Of a stretch of 34,106 nucleotides of DNA, positions 15,301-22,642 are shown piece after piece. The stretch is from JAYZDF01 sp036337945 (lineage in GTDB: Bacteria; Myxococcota; Kuafuiibacteriia; Kuafuiibacteriales; Kuafuiibacteriaceae). Below the pieces are notes generated by a model. That model had not been told where the DNA came from. It ran no database searches and saw only the letters and a program-made list of their open reading frames with translations. The translations under genes and the position numbers were made by a program. Numbering within the stretch: the stretch's first letter is position 1; each line of letters opens with the position of its first letter. The stretch covers positions 1-34,106 of the forward strand of contig JAYZDF010000122.1 of the NCBI GenBank assembly GCA_036337945.1, in the 5' to 3' direction.

Positions 15301-17073
15301 CTACTCATACCAAACGACGTACGTGCTCAAACTGATAGAGCCTCCGGCTGGCGGCCCACCTCCGTAATTTGCTCGATATGTCAGAGTGTTCTCTTGGCCA
15401 AGAGTAACATAATTGGTCAGGTCAAGAACTTGTGGCTCGACAGGCAATCCGGGACACCAATAGGCACGTTCCGGCGCCCAATTTCCCCATTGACCCGGTG
15501 AGGCTCCTTGCGCTGCAGCCCATCCACAGCCGTCAGCGGAGCCGATTCGGTTTCCTTCATGGCGAATCTCTTCGAGCGCGGTCCCGTTTATTTCGAATTG
15601 ATGCCGGTGATCGCACCATTCAGCACAATTCGTGTTCGAATCCTGTCCATGACCACTCAGGATAGAAACAAGGGACACCTTTGAAGCTTGGGGCGGTAAA
15701 GTGAAGACGAACGGTTCTCGATCATTGTATTTGTCCCCAAATCCACCTCCTGTGAAGGCGCGTATCGCTCCTACAGCGCTGGAAGATTCCTTCGACTTCG
15801 ATAGACGAAGGGCTATTCGAGCGTCTCGAGACGTTGCCCTTTCCCAAGAAGGCCCCATTTCGAGTCGGAAATATTGGAGACCTCCTTCCTTGATATATCC
15901 AAGCAAGGCCGAAGCGTCCATGATCCATCGGCGTTCTCCTCGCCTCCAATAAGGCGTGATCCATCGAACCAGTTCACGTCGCTTGGAGCATGGTTCGGCT
16001 GTTGTAGAAGTACAAATTTCAATCCGCGCAATTCTGTCCCATTCCGAGCAGGCAAACACATTTCGGTGAGGACAGTTAACTGTCACATCGAATTCCAAGG
16101 TATTTATATCTTTCATCTCTGCTGCATCCGGAAGTGTCGCAGTTTTTACGAAGACCCTCTGTGTCACTCTTTCGTTCAATAATTCATAGGTCTGTATATC
16201 GGTCTCGCGGGCGACTTGGTCTCGGACTCTCGCCTTATGATTGTAAAAATCACCGAGATAACCTGCCATGCGAAATGATTGGGGACCTCCGACGTATTCA
16301 CTCATGCTTCCACCGGAGTCCCACTTTTGGTCACGGTCTATCCCGAAAACTAATGGAAGTGGTGGTGATGCATTACCGCGACCTCCTAAATCTACGACAC
16401 TTTCCGGAAGCTGCCGATATTGCATATAATCAGAGATGAAGCCGGAGACGCTTCCTTGAATATCTGCCGGCGCATCTACCACAAAGTGAAATCGCGACAG
16501 CTGCCGTTCTCTCTCTGCCGGGTCAGAGATGCTGAATTCAATTTCCGAAGCGATATACGCGTAAATGGATTCAACTCTTTCTTTCCGGGCTGCAGCCGAG
16601 CTCTCCCAAGAGACGAAGAAGAAATGTGTATTTTCTGCGGTATTCTTTACCAGGACGTCAGAACGAGAATTCCAAAAAGCATCATCGCTGTTACCTTGAA
16701 CAGGAATGTAATTTACGAAAACGAATGACTCACAGCCCGTCCAATTCTCTCTGAGATTCCAAGTTCGCCCGTATAATTCATTGACCGTGAAATCACCGGC
16801 AACAGAGCCAAACTCATAGTTGTCACTGGAACTCTTGAAGGTCTGTGGAATGCTCTTCAAACTTTGACAGATTTCAGGAATTGCTCCCGCGTCGGGCTCA
16901 ACTACTCCTGCGTCCGAAGCTGGCACGACATCCACACCGGTATCGGGACTCTGTACCGGAACAACTCCTGAGTCAGGAGTTGAGTCGTCCGTGTCGCTTG
17001 AACAAGCTCCTAGAAATAAAGAAGCCATCAGCAAGTACTGAACTCCCCAAAACGGGCGTTTCACGCTGCTCAT
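15301..17073 (-). CDS. PNGase F-like lipoprotein with extra N-terminal domain
   Basis: 590-residue lipoprotein (LFLGAC, C24) with a Thr/Asp/Pro/Val low-complexity spacer (25-65). The C-terminal half, about 300-590, resembles both jelly-roll domains of bacterial peptide-N4-(N-acetyl-beta-glucosaminyl)asparagine amidase F. It has CSEWDR (342-347), whose Asp fits the catalytic aspartate of PNGase F, then WITPYWRRGERRW, and SGHGQDSNTNCAEWC (473-487), whose Glu fits the second acidic residue. The region 80-290 (GDFTVNELYGRTWNLRENW, then FFFVSWESSAAARKERV) has no assignment I trust. PNGase F itself is about 314 residues mature and secreted, so this is a longer, membrane-anchored form. Deglycosylating external glycoproteins, or binding glycans without catalysis, are both possible. 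Confidence 0.78.
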   Translation of the reverse strand: MSSVKRPFWGVQYLLMASLFLGACSSDTDDSTPDSGVVPVQSPDTGVDVVPASDAGVVEPDAGAIPEICQSLKSIPQTFKSSSDNYEFGSVAGDFTVNELYGRTWNLRENWTGCESFVFVNYIPVQGNSDDAFWNSRSDVLVKNTAENTHFFFVSWESSAAARKERVESIYAYIASEIEFSISDPAERERQLSRFHFVVDAPADIQGSVSGFISDYMQYRQLPESVVDLGGRGNASPPLPLVFGIDRDQKWDSGGSMSEYVGGPQSFRMAGYLGDFYNHKARVRDQVARETDIQTYELLNERVTQRVFVKTATLPDAAEMKDINTLEFDVTVNCPHRNVFACSEWDRIARIEICTSTTAEPCSKRRELVRWITPYWRRGERRWIMDASALLGYIKEGGLQYFRLEMGPSWERATSRDARIALRLSKSKESSSAVGAIRAFTGGGFGDKYNDREPFVFTLPPQASKVSLVSILSGHGQDSNTNCAEWCDHRHQFEINGTALEEIRHEGNRIGSADGCGWAAAQGASPGQWGNWAPERAYWCPGLPVEPQVLDLTNYVTLGQENTLTYRANYGGGPPAGGSISLSTYVVWYE

Positions 17074-17137
17074 ACTGCAGAGTGTACCCGGTTCACGGGT
17101 GGTTTTCTATTGGGGATAAAACAGGAGTTACTATCGA

Positions 17138-17641
17138 TTATCCAGAGACGCAAAGCGCCGTAATTTGACGCAAGATTGACTCGGAAGACTTCAAATTGAG
17201 TGATTTATTCTTATTGGTGAGTATTTCGCGGCCAATAACATTACAACCAAGGTGAGACATTTGAATTCTCATCGCTGTAAGCACTTTTTGTCCCCCACCT
17301 CCACTATGAGTGGCGAGGCCGAGAGGCTTTCCGTTAAACAACGCACGAAAATCTTTTCCTTGCACCGATAACCATGCGATCGTGTTGTTTAAGACCGGCG
17401 GTATCAAACCGTTATACTCGGGCGCACAAAAAAAGAATCCCGAGGCCTCGCGGAACCTTGTATGTAGTTCTTCGACAGCGACTGGGAGTCCTTCAGCCTC
17501 TTTTACTGGAGAATAAACAGGTAATTCTACCTTCGTAAGATCGAGTATCTCCGATTCAAAACCCATATCTCGCGACTGCTGCTGTAATTGTTTCGCAAGA
17601 TCAAGATTGTGACCATTACTGGCGGCAACGATGAGTATCAC
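17138..17641 (-). CDS. NADPH-dependent FMN reductase family flavoprotein
   Basis: 167-residue flavodoxin-like reductase (FMN_red family: azoreductase, chromate reductase or quinone reductase types). The phosphate loop is ILIVAASNGHNLDLAKQL, and the family motif PEYNG is at residues 74-78 with a following NNTIAWLS helix. THSGGGGQKVLTAMR forms the second FMN loop. Initiation at GTG 17641 is supported by a perfect AAGGAGGT ribosome site. It is cytoplasmic and placed between two lipoprotein genes on the same strand. The electron acceptor cannot be inferred. Confidence 0.88.
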   Translation of the reverse strand: MILIVAASNGHNLDLAKQLQQQSRDMGFESEILDLTKVELPVYSPVKEAEGLPVAVEELHTRFREASGFFFCAPEYNGLIPPVLNNTIAWLSVQGKDFRALFNGKPLGLATHSGGGGQKVLTAMRIQMSHLGCNVIGREILTNKNKSLNLKSSESILRQITALCVSG

Positions 17642-17646
17642 TGAGA

Positions 17647-17654
17647 ACCTCCTT
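17647..17654 (-). promoter_or_regulatory. Consensus Shine-Dalgarno fixing a GTG start
   Basis: AAGGAGGT on the minus strand, 5 bases before GTG 17641. It is the best match to anti-SD in the window and settles the start of the FMN reductase. Confidence 0.8.
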
Positions 17655-17710
17655 TACAGTCTAGGTCTGTCATATCTACGGAACTAAGAGGCGAGTTCAC
17701 GGATATCTTC

Positions 17711-19741
17711 TCACTCTCCGGCATCAGGTTGTGCGGAAGGAGTAGGCTCGGGGGGAGGCTCGGTATTTGGAAGCTCCGGAATTCGTTCCGCTGCGGTAGG
17801 CTCCGTGGGTATAGGCGGCGAAACAGACCGATTGCAGTCTTCCTTCCTGTCCTGATTTCTGATCTGCTCGCACACGGACTTCTTTCCTGTTTCTCGCGCT
17901 TTTTGAATTAAAATTTCATCCGCACAGGAATCACGTGCCCATTCATCTGTAATATTTTTGCAGAGACTCGGATCCTTTTTCTTTGTGGCGAGAGCTACAA
18001 AAGCATCGTTTCGGCACTGATTCTTACGCTCATTCTCTTTGAGGGCATCACATACTTTCGGATCAGCAGTCTGCATTGCTTTCTCTTGCACAAAGTTTGA
18101 TACACAGTCAGACCGGTTCTGCTCTGATTTAAAAATATCGCAGTCCTCTGCCTTGGTGATTTCCTTTTGCTCGTACGCTGCACGCTCACAATCACTCTTT
18201 GCCTCCGTTGACGAGATTTTCTCGCAAGGAGCGGCATCACGTTCGTTACGTGCTTTTTGAGTCAACGCTTGGATTCTACAGTTCTTATTACTTTCTGGCT
18301 CTTTAAGTTGAGCGCAAAGTTCGGCATCAGCTGACTCGACCGCTTTCATATTGATTATATTCGCTTTACAAGATTCGATTGCTTGCGGCTCGCCGATTTT
18401 ATCGCACATCGTCACGTCTCCAGAGCTATTTGCGAGATCGCTGTATACAGACCGACTGCAGTCCTTCCTCGAATACTCGTCCTCAATTTTTTGGCAAAGT
18501 GTTCCGTCTCTGTCTTGCAATGCTTTATTGCGATAAATCTCCGATTGACAGGATTTCTTAGCCTCTTCTTGGGAGATTTTATTACAAATTTCTGGGTCAG
18601 ACTGCTGTTCGGCTAAAGAGCGGTACATATCTGCCTCGCAGCCGTCTCGAGCGGGCCCTTTGCCAATTGTCTGGCAAATACTTGGATCTGATTTCTGACG
18701 GGCAAGCTCTGTCACTATTTGCCTCAAACAACTATTTCTTGATTCCTCGGAGGAAATTTTGGTGCACATCTTTTGGTCGTTTTTCTGATTCGCGAGTTGA
18801 AAATAGATGTTATCTGCGCAGGATGTGCGCATACTGTCGTTCGGAATTTTCGCGCAAATTTTCGGGTCTAATTTTTGACTGGCAGAATCGTTCAAGGTTT
18901 CCGAGAGGCAAGAATCACGCGCTTCAGGATTACTTAATTTCGTACAAAACTTCGCATCACGCTTCTCTTGCGCTTCTTGGCGATAAAACGAGTCACGGCA
19001 TTCTTTCGACAACTCTTCTCCAAGTCCATCGCAGTTCTTCAAATCTCGACTTTTCTCCATCAACTGCTGACTAACAGAGCGCAGACAATCTTGCTGCCGA
19101 TAAGATTCTGAAATCTTGGAGCATTGAGTAATATCGAGATTTTTTTGTGCGCTCTGAGAATAGACCTGTGATTTGCAACTTTTTAGGGATTCCTTATCCA
19201 CGATCGCATCGCACTGAGACGCATCGAGTTTTGAAATCGCGATTTGTTCCGCAAGTTCTCTGACGCATTCATTACGCTGTTGCTCGTCAACAACTTTTTC
19301 ACACATCGATATATCGCCAGCTCGACGGGCGACAACGCGAATGACCTCCGCAGCACATTGTTTTCGATGATAGTCGCTAATGATCCCTGAGCATATTTCT
19401 TGCTCACCTTTATCTCTCGCAGCAGACGCGAGGACCTGGCTACTGCAGTCCGTCATGGATTCGTAAACACATTGTCGCATCTGCGAACCGGTTTCGGCAC
19501 TTACTTTGGAAGCAGAAGCGTGCACCTTCTCAACTCGTTCGATGACCGCGGCCAGGGTTATATTTTTGTTCGATGTTCCACCTAAGGTCTCATCTATTGC
19601 ATTCTCTAGTGGCTCCTCTTTCTTTTCGGCGGTTTGGGCGGTGGGCGGCTTCTCAACCGACTTTTCGTTACACTTACAATTTGCGAGAGAAAATAGAGTG
19701 AGGAACGATACGGTGAGCAGGTTTTTGGATAAAGTGACCAT
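17711..19741 (-). CDS. Lipoprotein of 18 tandem 30-residue Cys-Cys repeats
   Basis: 676 residues. A hydrophobic leader (MVTLSKNLLTVSFLTLFSLANC) with C22 in an atypical lipobox (Asn at -1) is followed by a Lys/Glu spacer to about residue 90. A degenerate unit (C91/C99) precedes 18 tandem units from C117 to C636. Each unit is C-x11-C-x17 with strict 30-residue period; unit 5 lacks one residue and unit 14 lacks two. The consensus is C-x-K-I in the first helix turn, R-x-x-C at position 10-13, Y/A at 17-21 and a D at about 27. The spacing suits disulfide-stapled helical hairpins stacked as a solenoid. The tail (640-676) is Pro/Glu-rich. I do not recognise a named family. A periplasmic or surface scaffold, needing a DsbA-like oxidase such as the one nearby, is inferred. 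Confidence 0.8.
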   Translation of the reverse strand: MVTLSKNLLTVSFLTLFSLANCKCNEKSVEKPPTAQTAEKKEEPLENAIDETLGGTSNKNITLAAVIERVEKVHASASKVSAETGSQMRQCVYESMTDCSSQVLASAARDKGEQEICSGIISDYHRKQCAAEVIRVVARRAGDISMCEKVVDEQQRNECVRELAEQIAISKLDASQCDAIVDKESLKSCKSQVYSQSAQKNLDITQCSKISESYRQQDCLRSVSQQLMEKSRDLKNCDGLGEELSKECRDSFYRQEAQEKRDAKFCTKLSNPEARDSCLSETLNDSASQKLDPKICAKIPNDSMRTSCADNIYFQLANQKNDQKMCTKISSEESRNSCLRQIVTELARQKSDPSICQTIGKGPARDGCEADMYRSLAEQQSDPEICNKISQEEAKKSCQSEIYRNKALQDRDGTLCQKIEDEYSRKDCSRSVYSDLANSSGDVTMCDKIGEPQAIESCKANIINMKAVESADAELCAQLKEPESNKNCRIQALTQKARNERDAAPCEKISSTEAKSDCERAAYEQKEITKAEDCDIFKSEQNRSDCVSNFVQEKAMQTADPKVCDALKENERKNQCRNDAFVALATKKKDPSLCKNITDEWARDSCADEILIQKARETGKKSVCEQIRNQDRKEDCNRSVSPPIPTEPTAAERIPELPNTEPPPEPTPSAQPDAGE
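17834..19393 (-). repeat. Coding tandem repeat, 90-bp period, 18 degenerate units
   Basis: DNA basis of the 30-residue Cys-Cys units (residues 117-636 of the lipoprotein). Units have diverged at the nucleotide level but keep the codon period almost perfectly (one 87-bp and one 84-bp unit), pointing to old duplications under selection for the Cys spacing rather than recent slippage. Confidence 0.75.
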
Positions 19742-19930
19742 TTACTGACGGATAGAACTAGCTCGGCTCATTTCCAATGTAAATCTGACGAAGAGAAAGA
19801 ACGCTCTCGGCTGCCCTCCTTCCTAAAAATCATACTTTTACCTACACCTAATGTTTGGCCATCGCCACTTGTGCCCCAATAAGCGTCGTGACAATCTGGC
19901 GACGGCGCAAGGCGCATTGAAGTCAGAATT
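19742..19930. other. Divergent intergenic region, 189 bases
   Basis: Separates the Cys-repeat lipoprotein gene (minus) from the cNMP-fold gene (plus). It must hold both promoters. I see no strong -35/-10 pair, no long inverted repeat and no small open frame with a ribosome site. Confidence 0.4.
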
Positions 19931-20437
19931 ATGAAACAAGTTTTTTATCTATTCGGACAGCTCGACGACCGTGATGTGGATTGGTTCGCACAAACAGGTC
20001 AAACAAAGTCGATCCCGCCAAACACCACTGTGATTCAAGAAGGCACCGACGTAAATTCAGTACTAATTATCTTGCAAGGTGAGCTTTCCGTGAACACGGC
20101 AAGTAAAGGCCTTATAAACACGCTTGGGTGGGGAGAAATCGCAGGAGAAATGTCTTTCGTTGATAAAGCACCTGCGGCTGCAACTTTGGTCACTACTCAA
20201 CAAACGAACGTTCTCCAGATCCCTCATGGCCGTCTTGCTGAGAGAATTATGAGCGATGCGCAATTTGCGGCTCGGTTTTACCGGGCCACTACGCTCGCTC
20301 TGACGGACCGACTTCGCGAGCAAATCTCGGGCGAAAACACAGATAATGCGGACAGCCTTTCTCCGGAGCTATTGGACACCGTCCACAGTGCTGGTGCTCG
20401 CTTTGACCGCCTCTTGCGTCAACTCGGGGCAAATTAA
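19931..20437 (+). CDS. Stand-alone cyclic-nucleotide-binding-fold protein, phosphate Arg missing
   Basis: 168 residues made of one CRP-type cNMP-binding beta roll (residues about 5-120) and a C-terminal helix (RFYRATTLALTDRLREQI), with no helix-turn-helix, so it is not a transcription factor by itself. The phosphate-binding cassette reads GEIAGEMSFVDKAPAAAT (68-85). The conserved Glu (E73) is there, but the Arg usually found before S-A-T is replaced by Ala, so normal cAMP/cGMP binding is doubtful. It may sense another ligand or act as a partner subunit. Its stop abuts the stop of the convergent DTW-domain gene. Confidence 0.8.
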   Translation: MKQVFYLFGQLDDRDVDWFAQTGQTKSIPPNTTVIQEGTDVNSVLIILQGELSVNTASKGLINTLGWGEIAGEMSFVDKAPAAATLVTTQQTNVLQIPHGRLAERIMSDAQFAARFYRATTLALTDRLREQISGENTDNADSLSPELLDTVHSAGARFDRLLRQLGAN

Positions 20438-21127
20438 CTATTTTTGCTCAGAGGCCGAGATGGTTCTTGCTGTTTGTAACTCGATACCTTGAGGGATACC
20501 ACCAGTTACTTCATCTGCACTTATCCGTCCTCGAGTCCACAGGGCTCGCTCAACCGCCACATCAAAATAATAATCTAATTTTTTTCGAGTCTGAGCGGAT
20601 TCAACAATTTCTAGTGAGCGTGACACGGCTTCGTACGTGCAGAGCTTCTCGGGGTCTGGATGCGATCGAAGTCGGTAACGACTGGGCTCTACGGAAGAGA
20701 GACAAACATGCGGGAGTTGCGCCAATACCGCTTCTCTTTTGAGCATGCTCTTAGCTTGTCTCCAATTCCCATCCGGAACGATAATATTTAGTGGCCGGTT
20801 GTCAGCGTTCTCATACTGCTCGAGCTGCGTTGCTTTACCAGAGGGATAAAGAACGACGTTTTCGTGATCATTCGACAATAAATCAGATGCGTTGAGGGCG
20901 GCGCCTCTCACCCCGCGCAAGTAGATTCGGCAATTGGATAAGGCAAGATCTAAGTGACGCCCGCTATTCGTCGCTTTTGCCCACTCTTTCACATGAATGA
21001 TCAGGCTGATTCGAGTGTTGGTCTCAATGGGCCGAATAATCGAACAGATGCATAGTTGCAAATGTAACGCACAATTTTCGCAACGCTTCGGCTTTCCTTC
21101 CTGAGAAATATACTTTCTTACATTCAC
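20438..21127 (-). CDS. DTW-domain protein, tRNA-uridine aminocarboxypropyltransferase (TapT family)
   Basis: DTW/TDD family; characterised members transfer the aminocarboxypropyl group of SAM to tRNA uridine (acp3U). The N-terminal zinc-binding pattern RCENCALHLQLCIC is followed by the SPOUT-like core: LYPSGKATQLEQY, then LNIIVPDGNWRQAKSML (the DTW signature, with DGNW in place of DGTW) and LSSVEPSRYRLRSHPDPEKLCTYEAVS, a segment characteristic of the family. The frame opens at a GTG at 21166, but that lies inside the preceding selenoprotein-like gene, so I prefer the GTG at 21127, four bases after that gene's stop. About 229 residues. The two genes probably form an operon. Confidence 0.85.
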   Translation of the reverse strand: MNVRKYISQEGKPKRCENCALHLQLCICSIIRPIETNTRISLIIHVKEWAKATNSGRHLDLALSNCRIYLRGVRGAALNASDLLSNDHENVVLYPSGKATQLEQYENADNRPLNIIVPDGNWRQAKSMLKREAVLAQLPHVCLSSVEPSRYRLRSHPDPEKLCTYEAVSRSLEIVESAQTRKKLDYYFDVAVERALWTRGRISADEVTGGIPQGIELQTARTISASEQK

Positions 21128-21131
21128 AGCA

Positions 21132-21485
21132 TCAGGCCAATTGTAAGCCGCAATCGCCACAAGCACCGCTTACGAGAGGGCCATCGTATCCACACGCAGG
21201 ACAAGCAGTTCCAGAAAGGTTTTCTTCTTCGGTAATTTGAACCCCTTGTCGCTCAAGTTCTTTATTCCATTCTTCGTTTGCGAGCAGTGAATATTTTTCT
21301 AGGTCGGACTCCTTGACCAGGAGTGAAAGCTTGGTGCTTCAGCCTCCCCCTTTACATCCGCCAATCATGGCTGTGATCCCTTTCTCTTCACAAAGGCTTT
21401 TCCATTTGCGGATTTCAGGTACGCTATCTTCCCGCACGGTAAAAAAACGAAAAACCTGAGCGCCTTCTGCTTTTGACGAGACCAT
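21132..21485 (-). CDS. Probable selenoprotein (UGA codon 49 = Sec), DUF2007-like with zinc ribbon
   Basis: A 117-residue reading frame from ATG 21485, open except for a UGA at 21339-21341 (codon 49). The N-terminal part (VFRFFTVREDSVPEIRKWKS, then LCEEKGITAMIGG) and the segment after the UGA (LSLLVKESDLEKYSLLANEEW) together resemble the DUF2007 beta-alpha-beta fold. The UGA sits in C44-K-G-G-G-U49-S, a C-x4-U redox-like pair. A C-terminal zinc ribbon (C95/C98, C109/C112) ends the protein. Coding continues sensibly on both sides of the UGA, and a SECIS-like hairpin follows it. There is no ATG, GTG or TTG that would restart the second half soon after the UGA. The start has no clear ribosome site. 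Alternatives are a nonsense-mutated pseudogene or UGA readthrough. The function is unknown; a thiol/selenol redox role is inferred. Confidence 0.65.
21308..21324 (-). promoter_or_regulatory. Candidate bacterial SECIS element
   Basis: On the minus strand, ACTCCT pairs with AGGAGT around the loop GGTCA (17 bases, perfect 6-bp stem). Twenty bases separate the UGA (21339-21341) from the loop. Known bacterial SECIS hairpins lie directly downstream of the UGA, with a short loop opening in G and U at about this distance; the E. coli fdhF loop also contains GGUC. The lower stem would need imperfect pairing. Confidence 0.6.
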
Positions 21486-21598
21486 CTGAGCAAAACTGTG
21501 TACCGAAAGTCTCTGGTTTGTCAGCTAATTTAGCTTCCCAAGAAAACTTTGCCGAAAAAGGATTGACGAATTGAAGTTTTGCCGGTGAAGCAATTTCT

Positions 21599-21949
21599 GT
21601 GAGCCAAAAAGATGCACTGCGAGCAAAACTCCGTTCAGAGATCGATCGCGTATCTATTAAGCCATTGATTCCTCACTTCGAGCGTGACGCCTTGTTCTTG
21701 GTGGATGATAGCCTGGAGATTCTCGACGTCGGTATTGCTCTTGCTACAGACCAAGTTGAACAGTGCTCGAAGTGGCTCACCGACAATCAGCTCGTTCGCC
21801 CGACTAAAGAACAAATGAGTAGTTGGACAGAAAACGTACTGGCTCAACACTTTGAGTTCTTAGTTGTTCAACCATTTGTCCTCGCCAAGGTTCATGAGGG
21901 TGGAGAAGCTGACTGGCGCCTCGAGCAAGCAAAAAAACAAGTTTCTTAG
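21599..21949 (+). CDS. DUF2288 family protein
   Basis: 116-residue cytoplasmic protein matching the DUF2288 pattern: an N-terminal helix (LRAKLRSEIDRVSIKPLIPHF), a strand pair (ALFLVDDSLEILDVGIALATD), then the W-rich segment (VEQCSKWLTDNQLVRPTKEQMSSW) and FLVVQPFVLAKV. No biochemical role is known for the family. Initiation is at a GTG (21599) with weak ribosome signal. It is divergent from the selenoprotein-like gene (113 bases apart) and overlaps the convergent acyltransferase stop by 4 bases. Confidence 0.75.
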   Translation: MSQKDALRAKLRSEIDRVSIKPLIPHFERDALFLVDDSLEILDVGIALATDQVEQCSKWLTDNQLVRPTKEQMSSWTENVLAQHFEFLVVQPFVLAKVHEGGEADWRLEQAKKQVS

Positions 21950-22533
21950 CCTCCACTCTCCTCTGGTATTTCTTGTCTCAATCGAATTGGGCCCACCTTT
22001 TTATGTCGGAGTCCCTCTGGCGCAAACTCACGATAAACGTCGCGGATTTTGTCCATGTCGGCATCTATCTCGCCGGTAAGGTGAATCATTGGACCAAAAC
22101 CTGCTGTCTTCTTTTTGTAGTCAAGAACGCCACAACAGACCGGCACATTCGCGGTCATCGCGATATGATAGAAACCGCTCTTCCAATAGTCTCGGTAGCT
22201 TCGTGTACCTTCGGGCGGGATAGCCAGCGCAAAAGACTCCTCTTGCTCGAACACAGAAGCCATTTGTTCCACCGTGTTTTGAGGCGCTGACCGGTCAATG
22301 CCCACGCCCCCGAAAGGCCGAGTAATCCAGCCTAACGGAGGATCCATAAGACTCTTCTTCCCCATCCAATGAAGTTTTACAGGATATGCGGCGATAAAAA
22401 GCAGAAGATAGAAACCATCCCAATTACTGGAATGCGGAAATGCGAGATAAACATACTTTTTTTCTTTCGGAACATCCCAATGAAACGTCCACCCTAAACA
22501 GCGAAGAACAAATCGTGCAAACCACTTCAACAA
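21946..22533 (-). CDS. PlsC-like glycerophosphate/lyso-lipid acyltransferase
   Basis: 195-residue 1-acyl-glycerol-3-phosphate-type acyltransferase. The catalytic HX4D motif is H34-SSNW-D39; the substrate-binding block is PPEGTR (106-111). The N-terminus (LKWFARFVLRCLGW) is an amphipathic membrane-associating helix rather than a full TM segment. Initiation is at one of two consecutive TTG codons (22533/22530), with AGGT 6 bases before the second; no ATG is available. It is shorter than plsC proteins (about 240). The acceptor (lysophosphatidate, lyso-ornithine lipid or another) is not predictable. Confidence 0.85.
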   Translation of the reverse strand: MLKWFARFVLRCLGWTFHWDVPKEKKYVYLAFPHSSNWDGFYLLLFIAAYPVKLHWMGKKSLMDPPLGWITRPFGGVGIDRSAPQNTVEQMASVFEQEESFALAIPPEGTRSYRDYWKSGFYHIAMTANVPVCCGVLDYKKKTAGFGPMIHLTGEIDADMDKIRDVYREFAPEGLRHKKVGPIRLRQEIPEESGG

Positions 22534-22642
22534 AGTACCTGGAGACTATCAGAATCCAAGATGAAAGCGAGGATGCGAGGTCAACTACTTCTTAAAAAAA
22601 GCACGAATGCTACAGGTATCTAAACACCTCGGCGAGAATCAC

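Noticed and set aside
17834..19393. A CRISPR or satellite DNA array suggested by the 90-bp periodicity
   Set aside because: The period is a multiple of three, units diverge at the DNA level and Cys spacing is conserved: it is a coding repeat.
21128..21166. The GTG at 21166 as start of the DTW-domain protein
   Set aside because: It lies inside the zinc ribbon of the selenoprotein-like gene, and the residues added are the shadow of that ribbon; GTG 21127 is better placed.
21128..21598. Reading this gap as non-coding or as a pseudogene with a nonsense UGA
   Set aside because: The frame is otherwise intact on both sides, the UGA sits next to a Cys in a redox-like motif, and a SECIS-like hairpin follows. 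The pseudogene alternative is kept as the main competing hypothesis.
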